A DNA stretch of 58,467 nt from Bacteroidales bacterium (GTDB lineage Bacteria > Bacteroidota > Bacteroidia > Bacteroidales > UBA1402), in contig JAFODP010000007.1 in assembly GCA_017380635.1 (NCBI GenBank), forward strand, positions 1-58,467. The letters run 5' to 3'. Positions 24,644-33,720 of the stretch are shown one piece after another. The notes below the pieces were generated by a model, which did not search any database, was not told the DNA's origin, and worked only from the letters and a program-made list of their open reading frames with translations. How positions within the stretch are numbered: the stretch's first letter is position 1; each line of letters begins with the position of its first letter. The translations under genes and the position numbers were made by a program.

Positions 24644-25210
24644 TTATTTTTTCTTCTCTACTGTCCATCCGAATTTGCCTAAGGCTTGTCCCATTTCGTA
24701 ATATTGTCCGTGGGCATACACCAGCAATCCGGCTTTTTCCATATCGAATTTTCCAGTTTGCGGATCGATGAATTTTTCATCGGCTTGAACATTCAGCACT
24801 TCGGCAATAAACATATCGTGCGAACCGAGACTGATGATTTCTTTGACGCGGCATTCGATGTTTACCGGAGCTTCCTCGATAATAGGCGCCTGAACCATTT
24901 TTGCCGGACTCGCTGTCAGTTTCATTTCCTGAAACTTGTCGAACTGACGACCCGAACGAACACCGCACCAATCGGTGGCATAAGCCAAATCTTTGGTGGT
25001 CAAATTGATGACGAAACTCATGTGTTTTTTGATTAGTTCGTAAGAATGACGCTCACGACGCACGGAAATGTAACACATGGCAGGTTCGCTACAAATGGTT
25101 CCTGTCCAAGCAACGGTAATCAGATTATATTCTTCGGGACTCGCGCCACAACTCACCAATACCGCCGGTAAAGGGTAAATCATGGTGCCGGGTTTCCAAT
25201 GCTGCTTCAT
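24644..25210 (-). CDS. Flavin reductase family protein (FMN-binding split barrel)
   Basis: Predicted FMN-binding oxidoreductase of 188 residues with the split-barrel fold. [10 protein letters not shown] opens the domain, and [20 protein letters not shown] and [20 protein letters not shown] carry the flavin-contact loops. The extended start at 25261 would cross into pyrI, so the ATG at 25210 is used. The physiological partner is unknown. It is placed between pyrI and glyA with gaps of 16 and 23 bases; the pyrB-pyrI-flavin reductase-glyA string recurs in Bacteroidales and suggests housekeeping expression. Confidence 0.85.
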   Translation of the reverse strand: MKQHWKPGTMIYPLPAVLVSCGASPEEYNLITVAWTGTICSEPAMCYISVRRERHSYELIKKHMSFVINLTTKDLAYATDWCGVRSGRQFDKFQEMKLTASPAKMVQAPIIEEAPVNIECRVKEIISLGSHDMFIAEVLNVQADEKFIDPQTGKFDMEKAGLLVYAHGQYYEMGQALGKFGWTVEKKK

Positions 25211-25226
25211 GCTGGCTAAAAAAAAC

Positions 25227-25685
25227 TTAGAGCAATTTGATTTCATCCTGCGACATTTCACGTTCGCAGTAATGACATTTCAATACCACCTGATCCTTGC
25301 TGACAACGCTATAACGCTGCTTCATGGGTTCGTTGTTGGTGATACATTTAGGATTGACGCATTTTACCAAGCCTCTGATTTCTTCGGGCAATTCGATGGT
25401 TTTCTTCTCTACCACTTCGTAATCGCGGATGATGTTGATCTTTGCTTTGGGCGCAATCAGAGCGATGCGATTGATTTCCTTTTCTTCGAAGAAATGTTCT
25501 GCCACTTTGATGATACCTTTCTTGCCCAACAACTGGCTGTTGAGATTGTATCCGATGGTAACCTGATGTTCAATCTTGTCCAATTGCAGTATCGATACCA
25601 CTTTGAACAACTTGTCAGAAGGAATATGGTCGATAACGGTTCCATTGCGCAGGGCCTTTACCTGCATTTCGCTTTTTGCTGTCAT
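25227..25685 (-). CDS. pyrI: Aspartate carbamoyltransferase regulatory chain
   Basis: Regulatory subunit that binds ATP/CTP and adjusts PyrB activity in pyrimidine synthesis. The 152 residues starting at ATG 25685 (the codon at 25694 is a TTG) show MQVKALRNGTVIDHIP and the allosteric nucleotide site (TIGYNLNS, GKKGIIKV). The C-terminal zinc domain has four cysteines in CVNPKC and CHYC. It lies 10 bases after pyrB, so the two subunits are co-expressed. The complete zinc site indicates a normal holoenzyme. Confidence 0.96.
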   Translation of the reverse strand: MTAKSEMQVKALRNGTVIDHIPSDKLFKVVSILQLDKIEHQVTIGYNLNSQLLGKKGIIKVAEHFFEEKEINRIALIAPKAKINIIRDYEVVEKKTIELPEEIRGLVKCVNPKCITNNEPMKQRYSVVSKDQVVLKCHYCEREMSQDEIKLL

Positions 25686-25695
25686 AGTTGTCAAT

Positions 25696-26610
25696 TTAAT
25701 CGATTAAACCTAAGACTTTACTGATGATGGCCTGACGTACGTACAAACCATTTTGTGCCTGTTGGAAATAATATGCTTTGGGATTATCGTCCACATCTTG
25801 CGAAATTTCGTTCACGCGGGGCAGCGGATGCAGGATGCGCAGATTTTCGCGGGAATTTTCCAACATATCGTTGTGCAGAATATACAAATCCTTGACACGT
25901 TCGTATTCTACCAAATCGGTGAAACGTTCGCGCTGAACGCGGGTCATATACAGAATGTCGGCCTGGTCGATGATTTCCTGACTGAACGCAGACATTTCAT
26001 AATAAGGAATATTGTTTTGTTGGCAAATAATCTTGTATTCGTTAGGCATTGCCAATTCTTCGGGCGAAATGAAATAGAAGGTGGGAGAGAAATACTTCAT
26101 GGCCATCAACAGCGAGTGCACCGTACGACCGTACTTTAAGTCGCCCACCATCACAATGTTCAGATTTTCCAAACGACCCTGGGTCTTGCGGATGGAATAC
26201 ATGTCGAGCAAGGTTTGGGTAGGATGTTGGTTGGCTCCGTCTCCGGCATTGACAATAGGAACTTTGCTCACTTCGGTGGCATAACGTGCTGCGCCTTCCA
26301 GATAATGACGCATGATGATGATATCGGCATAATTGGAAACCATTTTGATGGTGTCCTTGAGCGTTTCACCCTTGGTCGAACTGGAAGTGGAAGCATCGGA
26401 AAATCCTATCACTTTGCCGCCCAAACGATTGACGGCTGTTTCAAAACTGAGTCGGGTTCGCGTAGATGGCTCGAAAAAGAGAGTCGCTGCCACTTTGCCT
26501 TTCAAAATATCCTGGTTGGGATTGGCTTCGAATGCTTCGGCCAAATCGAGGATATGCAAGATTTGCTCCTTGGAGAAATCCGTGATAGATACGAGATTTT
26601 TGCTTTCCAT
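25696..26610 (-). CDS. pyrB: Aspartate carbamoyltransferase catalytic chain
   Basis: Makes carbamoyl-aspartate, the committed step of pyrimidine biosynthesis. The start at ATG 26610 gives 304 residues ([15 protein letters not shown]); the longer frame starts upstream of the likely promoter. Signature [14 protein letters not shown] binds carbamoyl phosphate, [13 protein letters not shown] carries the mobile 80s loop, [14 protein letters not shown] and [10 protein letters not shown] bind aspartate. It is the first gene of a leftward run with pyrI, flavin reductase and glyA. Confidence 0.97.
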   Translation of the reverse strand: MESKNLVSITDFSKEQILHILDLAEAFEANPNQDILKGKVAATLFFEPSTRTRLSFETAVNRLGGKVIGFSDASTSSSTKGETLKDTIKMVSNYADIIIMRHYLEGAARYATEVSKVPIVNAGDGANQHPTQTLLDMYSIRKTQGRLENLNIVMVGDLKYGRTVHSLLMAMKYFSPTFYFISPEELAMPNEYKIICQQNNIPYYEMSAFSQEIIDQADILYMTRVQRERFTDLVEYERVKDLYILHNDMLENSRENLRILHPLPRVNEISQDVDDNPKAYYFQQAQNGLYVRQAIISKVLGLID

Positions 26611-26633
26611 AACGAGGCTGTATTTTAATCGCA

Positions 26634-26641
26634 CAAAGGTA
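26634..26641 (-). promoter_or_regulatory. pyrB operon promoter, -7 box
   Basis: TACCTTTG on the minus strand, 24 bases before the pyrB ATG. No clear upstream box. It explains why the longer pyrB frame is not used. Confidence 0.5.
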
Positions 26642-26673
26642 GAGAATGCTTTTTAATTGAAGAAATTTATTTT

Positions 26674-26681
26674 TACTTTTG
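26674..26681 (+). promoter_or_regulatory. Class A PBP promoter, -7 box
   Basis: TACTTTTG, 27 bases before the ATG at 26708. A TTG at 26657-26659 is too close for the usual spacing, so only the -7 box is claimed. Confidence 0.5.
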
Positions 26682-26707
26682 CGGGACTGATTTTTAAGAA
26701 AAATACA

Positions 26708-29071
26708 ATGGCAAAAAAGAAACAGAAAAAAGATAGCAAAAAGCCCTTTATATCGAAGTTCTTTATCATTTTGTGGTCGCTTCTCGCATTGGGAATTTTG
26801 GCCTGCGTGCTGATATTTTCGCTTATTTCGAACGGTAAAATCGGTTATATGCCACCCATCGAAGAATTGCAGAATCCCAAGAATAAATTTGCTACCGAAG
26901 TGTATACTGCCGATGGTAAATTATTGACAACCTATTACATGGATACCGACAACCGAGTTTCGGTGGAATATGAACAACTTTCTCCGCACTTGGTTAAGGC
27001 TTTGTTGGCAACCGAAGACGTGCGTTTTACCAAACATTCCGGTATCGACTTCAAGGCTTTGTTCCGCGCCATTGTGAAGCGTGGTATTCTGGGTCAGAAG
27101 AGCGCCGGTGGCGGTAGTACCCTCACACAACAATTGGCCAAACAGTTGTATACGCCTACGGCAGAAAGCAGTTTTGAACGTCTTTTGCAGAAACCTATCG
27201 AATGGGTGATTGCGGTGAAACTGGAACGTTTCTACACCAAAGAGGAAATTATGACGATGTACCTCAATAAGTTCGACTTTCTCTACAACGCTGTGGGTAT
27301 CAAGAACGCAGCGCAAGTATATTTCAATACCACACCCGAAGATTTGAGCATTGAACAGGCCGCAACATTGGTGGGAATGTTCAAAAATCCTTCGCTGTAT
27401 AATCCCATCCGTCGTAAGGATAATGCTTTGAGCAGAAGAAACTTGGTGCTCAACCAAATGGTGGTGGCCGACTATCTCAGCCAGGCAGAATGCGATTCTT
27501 TGCAAGCTTTGCCTTTGGTTACCGATTATCAACGTATTTCCCATACCGAAGGTTTGGCGCCATATTTCCGTCAGTATCTGCGCGTGATGATGATGCATAG
27601 CAAGCCCGAACGCAAGAATTACGCTTCATGGCAAGATCAATTGTTCTACGACGATTCTGTGGCTTGGGAAACGGATCCCTTGTTCGGTTGGTGTAAGAAA
27701 AACAAGAAAAAAGACGGCAGCCATTACAACATCTACACTGATGGTCTGAAAATTTACACCACCATCGATTCTCGCATGCAACAATATGCCGAAGAAGCTG
27801 TCTATGAACATATTGCCTTGAATTTGCAGCCTAAATTTTTCCGCGAAAAGAAAGGTCGTAGCTATGCGCCCTATACGGAACACCTTTCGGCTGCTCAGGT
27901 GGATTCTATTCTGTGGATGAATGCTCGTCAGAGCGAACGTTATCGCGTGTTGCGAAAAGCGGGAAAAAGCAACGATGAAATCCGCAAAAATTTCAAAACG
28001 CCTGTGCCGATGGAAGTCTTCACCTACAAAGGTATGGTGGATACGCTGATGTCGCCGCTGGATTCTATTCGTTACCACAAGCATTTCCTGCGTGCCGGTT
28101 TTATGTCGATGGATCCCTACAATGGCCATGTGAAGGCCTACGTGGGTGGTGTCAGCTTCGTGCCTTTCCAATATGATATGGTGATGTTGGGTCGTCGTCA
28201 GGTGGGTTCTACCATCAAGCCTTATCTCTACACTTTGGCCATGGAAGAAGGTTTCCAACCTTGCGATCCTGTGCGCAACGAGCCTATTACTTTGATGACG
28301 GAAAACGGTGAAGCTTGGAGTCCGCGCAACTCGGGTAGCAAGCAACTAGGTGAAATGGTGAATCTGCGTTGGGGCTTGGCCAATTCAAACAACTGGATAT
28401 CAGCTTATCTGATGGGTAAAATGTCGCCTTATGCTTTTGTGAGAATGTTGCGTTCTTTTGGTATCAGCGGTCATTTGGATCCGGTTTATTCGCTTTGCCT
28501 GGGTTCTTGCGATGTATCTGTTGGAGAAATGACCAGCGCTTACACTGCTTTCGTGAATAATGGTATCCGTGTGGCGCCGATGTTTGTGGCTCGCATCGAA
28601 GATAATAACGGCAATACTTTGGAACAGTTCTCTCCCAGAATGACGGAAGTTTTCAGCCAGGAAACTGCTTATAAGATGCAGACCATGTTGCGTGCGGTTA
28701 TTAATGAAGGTACCGGTGTGCGTGTACGTCTGCGCTACAATATCAAGGCCGATATGGGAGGCAAGACAGGAACAACGCAGAACAACTCCGATGGTTGGTT
28801 TATGGGCATCACGCCGCGTTTGGTGAGTGGTGCCTGGGGCGGCGGCGAAGATCGCGACATCCACTTCGACCACATGAGCGACGGACAAGGTGCTAACATC
28901 GCGCTGCCTATCTATGCACTCTATATGAACAAAGTCTATGCCGACACCACTTTGGGTTATCTCCAGACCGATTCATTCGCTATTCCGGAAATGTATCTGA
29001 AACAGTGTGAGGTAAAAGAAACGCAGTGGGAGGAACCTGAAAGCATGGAAGCAATGTTTGACAATTTGTAA
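26708..29071 (+). CDS. mrcA: Class A penicillin-binding protein 1A
   Basis: Bifunctional murein synthase anchored in the inner membrane: glycosyltransferase family 51 polymerises lipid II and the transpeptidase cross-links it. The 787 residues start with a Lys-rich cytosolic tail (MAKKKQKKDSKK) and a transmembrane helix at about 20-42. GT51 motifs are ATEDVRFTKHSGID with the catalytic Glu, GGSTLTQQLAKQLY and KEEIMTMYLNKF. Transpeptidase motifs are the Ser in GSTIKP, SNN and KTGTT. The TTG at 26657 is rejected because the promoter lies after it. Four more same-strand genes follow with short gaps up to murA. Confidence 0.95.
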   Translation: MAKKKQKKDSKKPFISKFFIILWSLLALGILACVLIFSLISNGKIGYMPPIEELQNPKNKFATEVYTADGKLLTTYYMDTDNRVSVEYEQLSPHLVKALLATEDVRFTKHSGIDFKALFRAIVKRGILGQKSAGGGSTLTQQLAKQLYTPTAESSFERLLQKPIEWVIAVKLERFYTKEEIMTMYLNKFDFLYNAVGIKNAAQVYFNTTPEDLSIEQAATLVGMFKNPSLYNPIRRKDNALSRRNLVLNQMVVADYLSQAECDSLQALPLVTDYQRISHTEGLAPYFRQYLRVMMMHSKPERKNYASWQDQLFYDDSVAWETDPLFGWCKKNKKKDGSHYNIYTDGLKIYTTIDSRMQQYAEEAVYEHIALNLQPKFFREKKGRSYAPYTEHLSAAQVDSILWMNARQSERYRVLRKAGKSNDEIRKNFKTPVPMEVFTYKGMVDTLMSPLDSIRYHKHFLRAGFMSMDPYNGHVKAYVGGVSFVPFQYDMVMLGRRQVGSTIKPYLYTLAMEEGFQPCDPVRNEPITLMTENGEAWSPRNSGSKQLGEMVNLRWGLANSNNWISAYLMGKMSPYAFVRMLRSFGISGHLDPVYSLCLGSCDVSVGEMTSAYTAFVNNGIRVAPMFVARIEDNNGNTLEQFSPRMTEVFSQETAYKMQTMLRAVINEGTGVRVRLRYNIKADMGGKTGTTQNNSDGWFMGITPRLVSGAWGGGEDRDIHFDHMSDGQGANIALPIYALYMNKVYADTTLGYLQTDSFAIPEMYLKQCEVKETQWEEPESMEAMFDNL

Positions 29072-29079
29072 TCGACGAA

Positions 29080-29547
29080 ATGGAAATCAATAGAGTAGAG
29101 GAAGCCGTGCGTCTTTTCAAGGAAGAAGGTCACAATTGTGCGCAATCGGTTTTTGCGGCTTATGCCGATAAATATGGTATCGATAAAGAAACGGCTTTGA
29201 AATTGTCGGCCTCTTTCGGTGGCGGTATGGGACGTTTGCGACAAGTTTGTGGTGCCGTGAGTGGTATGATGATGGTAAATGGCATGGAAAATGGTTGCGT
29301 TCATCCCGAAGACCGTTTGGCCAAGCAGGAAAATTATGCCATGGTACAACAATTGGCCGCCGCATTTAAGGCTGAAAATGGTTCCATTATCTGTGCCGAA
29401 TTGTTGGCCGGAAATTGTCCGAAAGTTTCCAACGATCCTATGCCCAGTGAAAGAACGCCGGAATATTATCAAAAGCGTCCATGCGCCGATTATGTTCGTT
29501 GTTGTGCCGAGCTTATCGAAAAATATTTAATGCAAAAACAAGATTGA
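29080..29547 (+). CDS. C_GCAxxG_C_C family redox-like protein
   Basis: A 155-residue protein with the pattern that names the family: HNCAQSV, then FGGGMGRLRQVCGAVSGMMMV, shown here in parts as GGGMGR and VCGAVSG, and later Cys residues in IICAELLAGNCP and CADYVRCC. The conserved cysteines suggest metal or cluster binding; the biochemical role is not established. There is no signal peptide. It lies 8 bases after the PBP gene and 2 bases before tsaB, so it is probably transcribed with them. Confidence 0.88.
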   Translation: MEINRVEEAVRLFKEEGHNCAQSVFAAYADKYGIDKETALKLSASFGGGMGRLRQVCGAVSGMMMVNGMENGCVHPEDRLAKQENYAMVQQLAAAFKAENGSIICAELLAGNCPKVSNDPMPSERTPEYYQKRPCADYVRCCAELIEKYLMQKQD

Positions 29548-29549
29548 AA

Positions 29550-30239
29550 ATGCCTGTCATTCTACATATTGAAACAGCCACGCGCAATTGTTCGGTGGCT
29601 TTGAGCCGCGACAGCGAATGTCTGTTCAGCAAACTTTCCCAAGAAGGTCCGTCACATGCTTCTCGTTTGGGCGTTTTTGTGGACGAAGCGCTGCAATTTG
29701 CAAAATCCAATGATATTCAATTGGATGCAGTGGCAGTAAGTTGTGGCCCCGGATCTTATACAGGTTTGCGTATCGGTGTGTCGATGGCAAAAGGTTTGTG
29801 CTACGCTCTTGGCATTCCCCTTATTTTTGTGCCGACGCTTCGTGTGTTGATGCAAGCCTTGAAAGATAAAACCGATGCCTATATCTGTCCCATGATCGAT
29901 GCTCGTCGCATGGAAGTGTATACCCAGATGTACGATGCGCAAGGAAATGAACTCAGTCCGGTGCAAGCCATGATTGTGGACGAAAATAGTTTTAGCGATT
30001 TGCCTGAAAATCAAGCAGTGATTATTTGTGGTGATGGCGCAGCCAAATGTTTGCCGGTGATAAAAAAAGAAAATCTGCAGTACGAAGAAGTTATCCTGCA
30101 AGCATCTTTGATGATAGCACCGGCGTTGGAAGCCTATCAAAAAGCCTCTTTCGAAGATGTGGCCTATAGCGAACCATTTTATCTGAAAGAATTTCAGGCT
30201 ACTATTCCCACCAAATTACAACAGATTATCAAAGCTTAA
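29550..30239 (+). CDS. tsaB: tRNA threonylcarbamoyladenosine biosynthesis protein TsaB
   Basis: ASKHA-fold scaffold of the TsaB-TsaD-TsaE complex that makes t6A37 in ANN-decoding tRNAs. The ATG at 29550, two bases after the previous stop, gives 229 residues (MPVILHIETATRNCSVALS). Hallmarks are HASRL, the glycine loop SCGPGSYTGLRIGVSMAKGL (parts GPGSYTGLRIG) and PMIDARRMEVYT. The upstream GTG/ATG extensions overlap the preceding gene and are not used. Its partners tsaD and tsaE are not in the window. Confidence 0.94.
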   Translation: MPVILHIETATRNCSVALSRDSECLFSKLSQEGPSHASRLGVFVDEALQFAKSNDIQLDAVAVSCGPGSYTGLRIGVSMAKGLCYALGIPLIFVPTLRVLMQALKDKTDAYICPMIDARRMEVYTQMYDAQGNELSPVQAMIVDENSFSDLPENQAVIICGDGAAKCLPVIKKENLQYEEVILQASLMIAPALEAYQKASFEDVAYSEPFYLKEFQATIPTKLQQIIKA

Positions 30240-30247
30240 ATAAATAT

Positions 30248-30862
30248 ATGGAAGTCAACGAATTGGAATATAATACCCACATGCCGAAAATGGCCTTGAG
30301 CGAGTATGGCCGCAATATTCAACGCATGGTCGATTACGCGATGACTATCGAAGATCGCGAGGAAAGATGTCGTTGTGCGCAGGATATCATTCGTATCATG
30401 GGCAATCTTTTTCCTCATTTACGCGATGTGGCCGATTTCAATCATAAACTTTGGGATCATTTGGCTATCATGTCCGATTTTAAATTGGATATCGATTATC
30501 CTTTCGAACCTTTGCGTCCCGAAGATCTTAGCTCTAAGCCTGAAAAAGTGCCTTATCAGAATCATCAGACCAAGTGGCGTCATTATGGTTATACGGTGCA
30601 GGAACTTATTGCAAAAGCCTGTGATATGGAGGACGGTGACGAAAAACAGCATCTGATTGCCATGATTGCCAATCACATGAAGAAAAGTTATTACATGATG
30701 AACAAGGATGTTCCCGAAGATGCCAAGATTTTCGAGGATATCAACTATCTGTCGCAAGGCAAATTACAAGTTCAAGAGGGTAGTATGACTTTGGTGGATG
30801 TGAAAGACAATGGCGCTATGCCCAAAAAAGTCAACGGAAAGAATAATAATCGTCGAAAATAA
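30248..30862 (+). CDS. DUF4290 family protein
   Basis: A 204-residue cytosolic protein of the Bacteroidota family DUF4290, function unknown. It opens LEYNTHMPKMALSEYGRNIQ, a distinctive conserved sequence. Mainly helical, with FPHLRDVADFNHKLWDHLAIMS (key part DFNHKLWDHL), a conserved KWRHYG and a Lys/Asn-rich C-terminus (KKVNGKNNNRRK). It lies directly before murA (7 bases), a neighbour relation that is usual in Bacteroidales and hints at a cell-wall or growth link without proving it. Confidence 0.88.
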   Translation: MEVNELEYNTHMPKMALSEYGRNIQRMVDYAMTIEDREERCRCAQDIIRIMGNLFPHLRDVADFNHKLWDHLAIMSDFKLDIDYPFEPLRPEDLSSKPEKVPYQNHQTKWRHYGYTVQELIAKACDMEDGDEKQHLIAMIANHMKKSYYMMNKDVPEDAKIFEDINYLSQGKLQVQEGSMTLVDVKDNGAMPKKVNGKNNNRRK

Positions 30863-30869
30863 TACAGTT

Positions 30870-32174
30870 ATGTCAGCATTTATCGTGGAAGGCGGCCATC
30901 GCCTGCAAGGAAGCATCACGCCTCAAGGTGCCAAAAACGAAGCATTGCAGTTGCTCTGCGCTTTACTCTTGACCGAAGAAGAAGTGCTTATCAACAATTT
31001 GCCCGATATCTTGGATGTGAACAACCTGATTTCCCTTCTGGGCGACTTGGGCGTTTCGGTATCAAGACGTGCCAAAGGAAGTTATGCTTTCCAAGCCAAG
31101 GATATCAATCTGGATATTCTGCACAGCGATGAATTTCTGGCAAAAACGTCTTCTTTGCGAGGTTCGGTGATGTTGCTCGGTCCGCTTTTGGCTCGTTTCG
31201 GTTTCGCGATGATTGCCAAGCCCGGTGGCGATAAAATTGGTCGTCGTCGTTTGGATACGCACTTTATCGGTATTCAGAAATTAGGTGCCACTTTCAATTA
31301 CGATAGCACGCGTCATTGTTATATGGTGGAAGCTAAGTCGTTGAAAGGCTGTTATATGCTGCTCGATGAAGCTTCCGTTACCGGTACGGCCAATGTCTTG
31401 ATGGCTGCAGTGATGGCCGAAGGCGAAACTACCATTTATAATGCGGCTTGCGAACCTTACATCCAACAGCTTTGTCGCATGCTTATCAAAATGGGCGCCA
31501 AAATTGAAGGCGTAGGTTCCAATTTGCTACGCATCCAGGGTGTGAAAAAACTTTCCGGTTGCAGTATGACCTTGTTGCCCGATATGATTGAAGTGGGTAG
31601 TTTCATCGGAATGGCCGCCATGACTTCTTCCGAACTCACCATCAAGAATGTGGCTTACGACGAATTGGGTATTATTCCGCAGAGTTTCCAGCGCTTGGGT
31701 ATCCACTTGGAACGTCGTGGCGACGATTTGTATATTCCGCAGCAAGATCATTACGTCATTGAAAACTTTATCGATGGTTCTATCATGAATATTGCCGATG
31801 CACCCTGGCCGGGTCTGACGCCAGACTTGCTCAGCGTGATGTTGGTGGTGGCCACCCAGGCTAAAGGTTGTGTGCTGATTCATCAGAAGATGTTCGAAAG
31901 TCGTTTGTTCTTCGTGGATAAACTGATAGATATGGGCGCACAAATTATTCTCTGCGACCCGCACAGAGCTACGGTTATCGGACTAGACAACCAACATCGT
32001 CTGCGTCCGGCGGTGATGTCTTCGCCCGATATCAGAGCCGGTATTGCGTTGCTGATTGCCGCCATGTCGGCCAATGGAACTTCTCGCATCAATAATATCG
32101 ACCAGATTGACCGCGGATACGAACATATCGATTTGCGTCTCAACGAATTGGGTGCTCATATTACACGTGTATGA
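30870..32174 (+). CDS. murA: UDP-N-acetylglucosamine 1-carboxyvinyltransferase with Asp at the fosfomycin site
   Basis: First committed enzyme of peptidoglycan synthesis, transferring enolpyruvate from PEP to UDP-GlcNAc. The ATG at 30870 gives 434 residues; the start at 30810 lies in the previous gene. Motifs: GSITPQGAKNEALQLLCA (Lys22 and Asn23 for PEP/UDP-GlcNAc), LRGSVMLLGPLLARFG, DLLSVMLVVATQAKG and FESRLFFVDKL. In the flexible loop, where E. coli MurA has PGGCTIG, this protein has PGGDKIG with Asp121 (codon GAT, 31230-31232). The Cys-to-Asp change keeps activity but removes the fosfomycin target in other bacteria, so intrinsic resistance is expected. Confidence 0.96.
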   Translation: MSAFIVEGGHRLQGSITPQGAKNEALQLLCALLLTEEEVLINNLPDILDVNNLISLLGDLGVSVSRRAKGSYAFQAKDINLDILHSDEFLAKTSSLRGSVMLLGPLLARFGFAMIAKPGGDKIGRRRLDTHFIGIQKLGATFNYDSTRHCYMVEAKSLKGCYMLLDEASVTGTANVLMAAVMAEGETTIYNAACEPYIQQLCRMLIKMGAKIEGVGSNLLRIQGVKKLSGCSMTLLPDMIEVGSFIGMAAMTSSELTIKNVAYDELGIIPQSFQRLGIHLERRGDDLYIPQQDHYVIENFIDGSIMNIADAPWPGLTPDLLSVMLVVATQAKGCVLIHQKMFESRLFFVDKLIDMGAQIILCDPHRATVIGLDNQHRLRPAVMSSPDIRAGIALLIAAMSANGTSRINNIDQIDRGYEHIDLRLNELGAHITRV

Positions 32175-32704
32175 TCAAGCTTGACGACATTTTCAAAATA
32201 GGCCGTTTTTACAAACCTCACGGTATTTGCGGCGAAATCAATTTCTCTTTTACGGACGATATTTTCGACCGGACGGAATCGCCTTATTGGGTGGTGGAAA
32301 TAGACGGTATTTATGTGCCATTTTTCGTGGAATCTTATCGTTTCCGTGGCGAAACCACAGCCTTGGTCAAAATAGAGGATATCAACGATGAACAGGCAGC
32401 AAAACTTCTGGCCGATCACGATGTTTATTATCCCAAGGCTTATGCCGATGATGCCGAAGCTACTGACAATATTATCTCGTGGCATTATTTCGAAGGTTTC
32501 CGCCTGTTTGATAAAAACGACGATTTCATCGGAGAAGTTGTGGCAGTGGACGATACTACGATGAATGTGCTTTTTCAGTTGAAAATGGCTTCGGATGGTA
32601 GTTTAAGGTTGTTGCCTGCTGCCGAGGATTTCATGCTTCGCATCGACACGAAACAACGTTGTCTGTATATGGATATTCCGGAAGGCTTGTTGGATCTCGA
32701 TTGA
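32171..32704 (+). CDS. rimM: Ribosome maturation factor RimM
   Basis: Assists 16S rRNA processing and assembly of the 30S head by binding ribosomal protein S19. The 177 residues have the RimM N-terminal barrel (IGRFYKPHGICGEI, about 9-22, and GETTALVKIEDINDEQAA) and the C-terminal PRC barrel (FDKNDDFIGEVVAVDDT, LLPAAEDFM). The start overlaps the murA stop by 4 bases (ATGA). The next gene starts one base after its stop. Confidence 0.94.
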   Translation: MIKLDDIFKIGRFYKPHGICGEINFSFTDDIFDRTESPYWVVEIDGIYVPFFVESYRFRGETTALVKIEDINDEQAAKLLADHDVYYPKAYADDAEATDNIISWHYFEGFRLFDKNDDFIGEVVAVDDTTMNVLFQLKMASDGSLRLLPAAEDFMLRIDTKQRCLYMDIPEGLLDLD

Positions 32705-32705
32705 T

Positions 32706-33476
32706 ATGATTACTTGCGAACATCTGAGCATCGGATACCGTCAGGGCAAGCATTGTCATGTGGTTCAGGACGATTTGCAACTGCAAGTGAATGCGGGTGA
32801 GTTGATTGCGCTTATCGGTCCGAATGGTTGTGGTAAATCTACTTTGCTCAGAACTTTGAGTGGCTTGCAGAAACCTCTTTCCGGCAAAATCTATTTCCGA
32901 GGCCTGGACATGTCTGCTTTGTCTCTTGCGGAATTGTCTCGCTTGCAGTCGATAGTGTTGACGCAGAATGTGGCTATCGAATATTGTAAGGTGTTCCAGA
33001 TGGTGGCATTGGGTCGTAGTCCTTATACCGGTCGTTTGGGGCGTCTGGACGCTCAGGATAAACGTTTGGTGGAAGAAGCCCTCGATCGGGTGGGTATGCG
33101 TTCCTATGCCCAGAAAAATTTGAGCGATCTTTCCGATGGAGAACGCCAACGTGTGATGATTGCCAAGGCTTTGGCTCAAAATACGCCCTTGATTTTTTTG
33201 GATGAACCTTCGTCGCATCTTGATTTGTCCAACCGAATTTCTTTGCATGCGCTTTTGGGCGATTTGGCCAAGGAAATGGGCAAGAGCATTCTTTTTTCTA
33301 CGCATGAGCTGGAATTGGCTTTGCACACGGCGCACAAGGCTTGGCTGATGCGTGCTGCCGCCGGTGGAATAGAGCAGGCTTCGCCGCAGGAATTGCTGGC
33401 TCGTGGTTCGGTGCAGGCTGTTTTCGGCAACGACGATTACTTCATTTCTTCGGATGGCCGCGTGGTGATGAAGTGA
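32706..33476 (+). CDS. ABC transporter ATP-binding protein, FecE/BtuD-like (orphan)
   Basis: ATPase subunit of an importer of the iron-siderophore/cobalamin type. The 256 residues contain Walker A GPNGCGKST (about 38-46), Q-loop LTQN, signature LSDGERQRV, Walker B LIFLDEPSSHLD and the switch His in STHE. It is intact and should bind ATP, but no permease or binding-protein gene is near. It sits between rimM and the M23 peptidase gene, which are usually adjacent in Bacteroidales as far as I recall, and is followed at once by a repeat tract, so it may be an insertion here. Confidence 0.9.
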   Translation: MITCEHLSIGYRQGKHCHVVQDDLQLQVNAGELIALIGPNGCGKSTLLRTLSGLQKPLSGKIYFRGLDMSALSLAELSRLQSIVLTQNVAIEYCKVFQMVALGRSPYTGRLGRLDAQDKRLVEEALDRVGMRSYAQKNLSDLSDGERQRVMIAKALAQNTPLIFLDEPSSHLDLSNRISLHALLGDLAKEMGKSILFSTHELELALHTAHKAWLMRAAAGGIEQASPQELLARGSVQAVFGNDDYFISSDGRVVMK

Positions 33477-33492
33477 TGGGTGTGCATTTCGA

Positions 33493-33657
33493 GTTTGCAC
33501 TAACTTTCTCGCCCCTGCGGGCTCGCAAGGCAAACCGCTCTCATTTCATTTCGAGGTTTGCACTAACTTTCTCGCCCCTGCGGGGCTCGCAAGGCAAACC
33601 GCTCTCATTTCATTTCGAGGTTTGCACTAACTTTCTCGCCCCTGCGGGGCTCGCAAG
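33493..33657 (+). repeat. Tandem repeat of 63-64 bases with promoter-like box, 2.6 copies
   Basis: Copies start at 33493 (63 bases), 33556 (64 bases) and 33620 (38 bases, then diverges). They are identical except for one missing G in the first. Each opens with GTTTGCACTAACTTT, the same 15 bases found at 34073 in the promoter of the M23 gene. In the repeats the next base is C, not G, so the -7 box is TAACTTTC. It begins 17 bases after the stop of the ABC gene. Confidence 0.9.
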
Positions 33658-33673
33658 TTAGGCTGCACCTCGG

Positions 33674-33702
33674 AAAAACAAAACCAATTTTGTTTTGTTT
33701 TT
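33674..33702. repeat. A/T-rich palindrome, left flank of the hairpin array
   Basis: AAAAACAAAAC (33674-33684) and GTTTTGTTTTT (33692-33702) are perfect complements around a 7-base loop, flanked by GG and CTCC. A closely similar palindrome with the same flanks stands at the other end of the array (34039-34060). Confidence 0.8.
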
Positions 33703-33720
33703 CTCCATCTTCTCGCTTCG

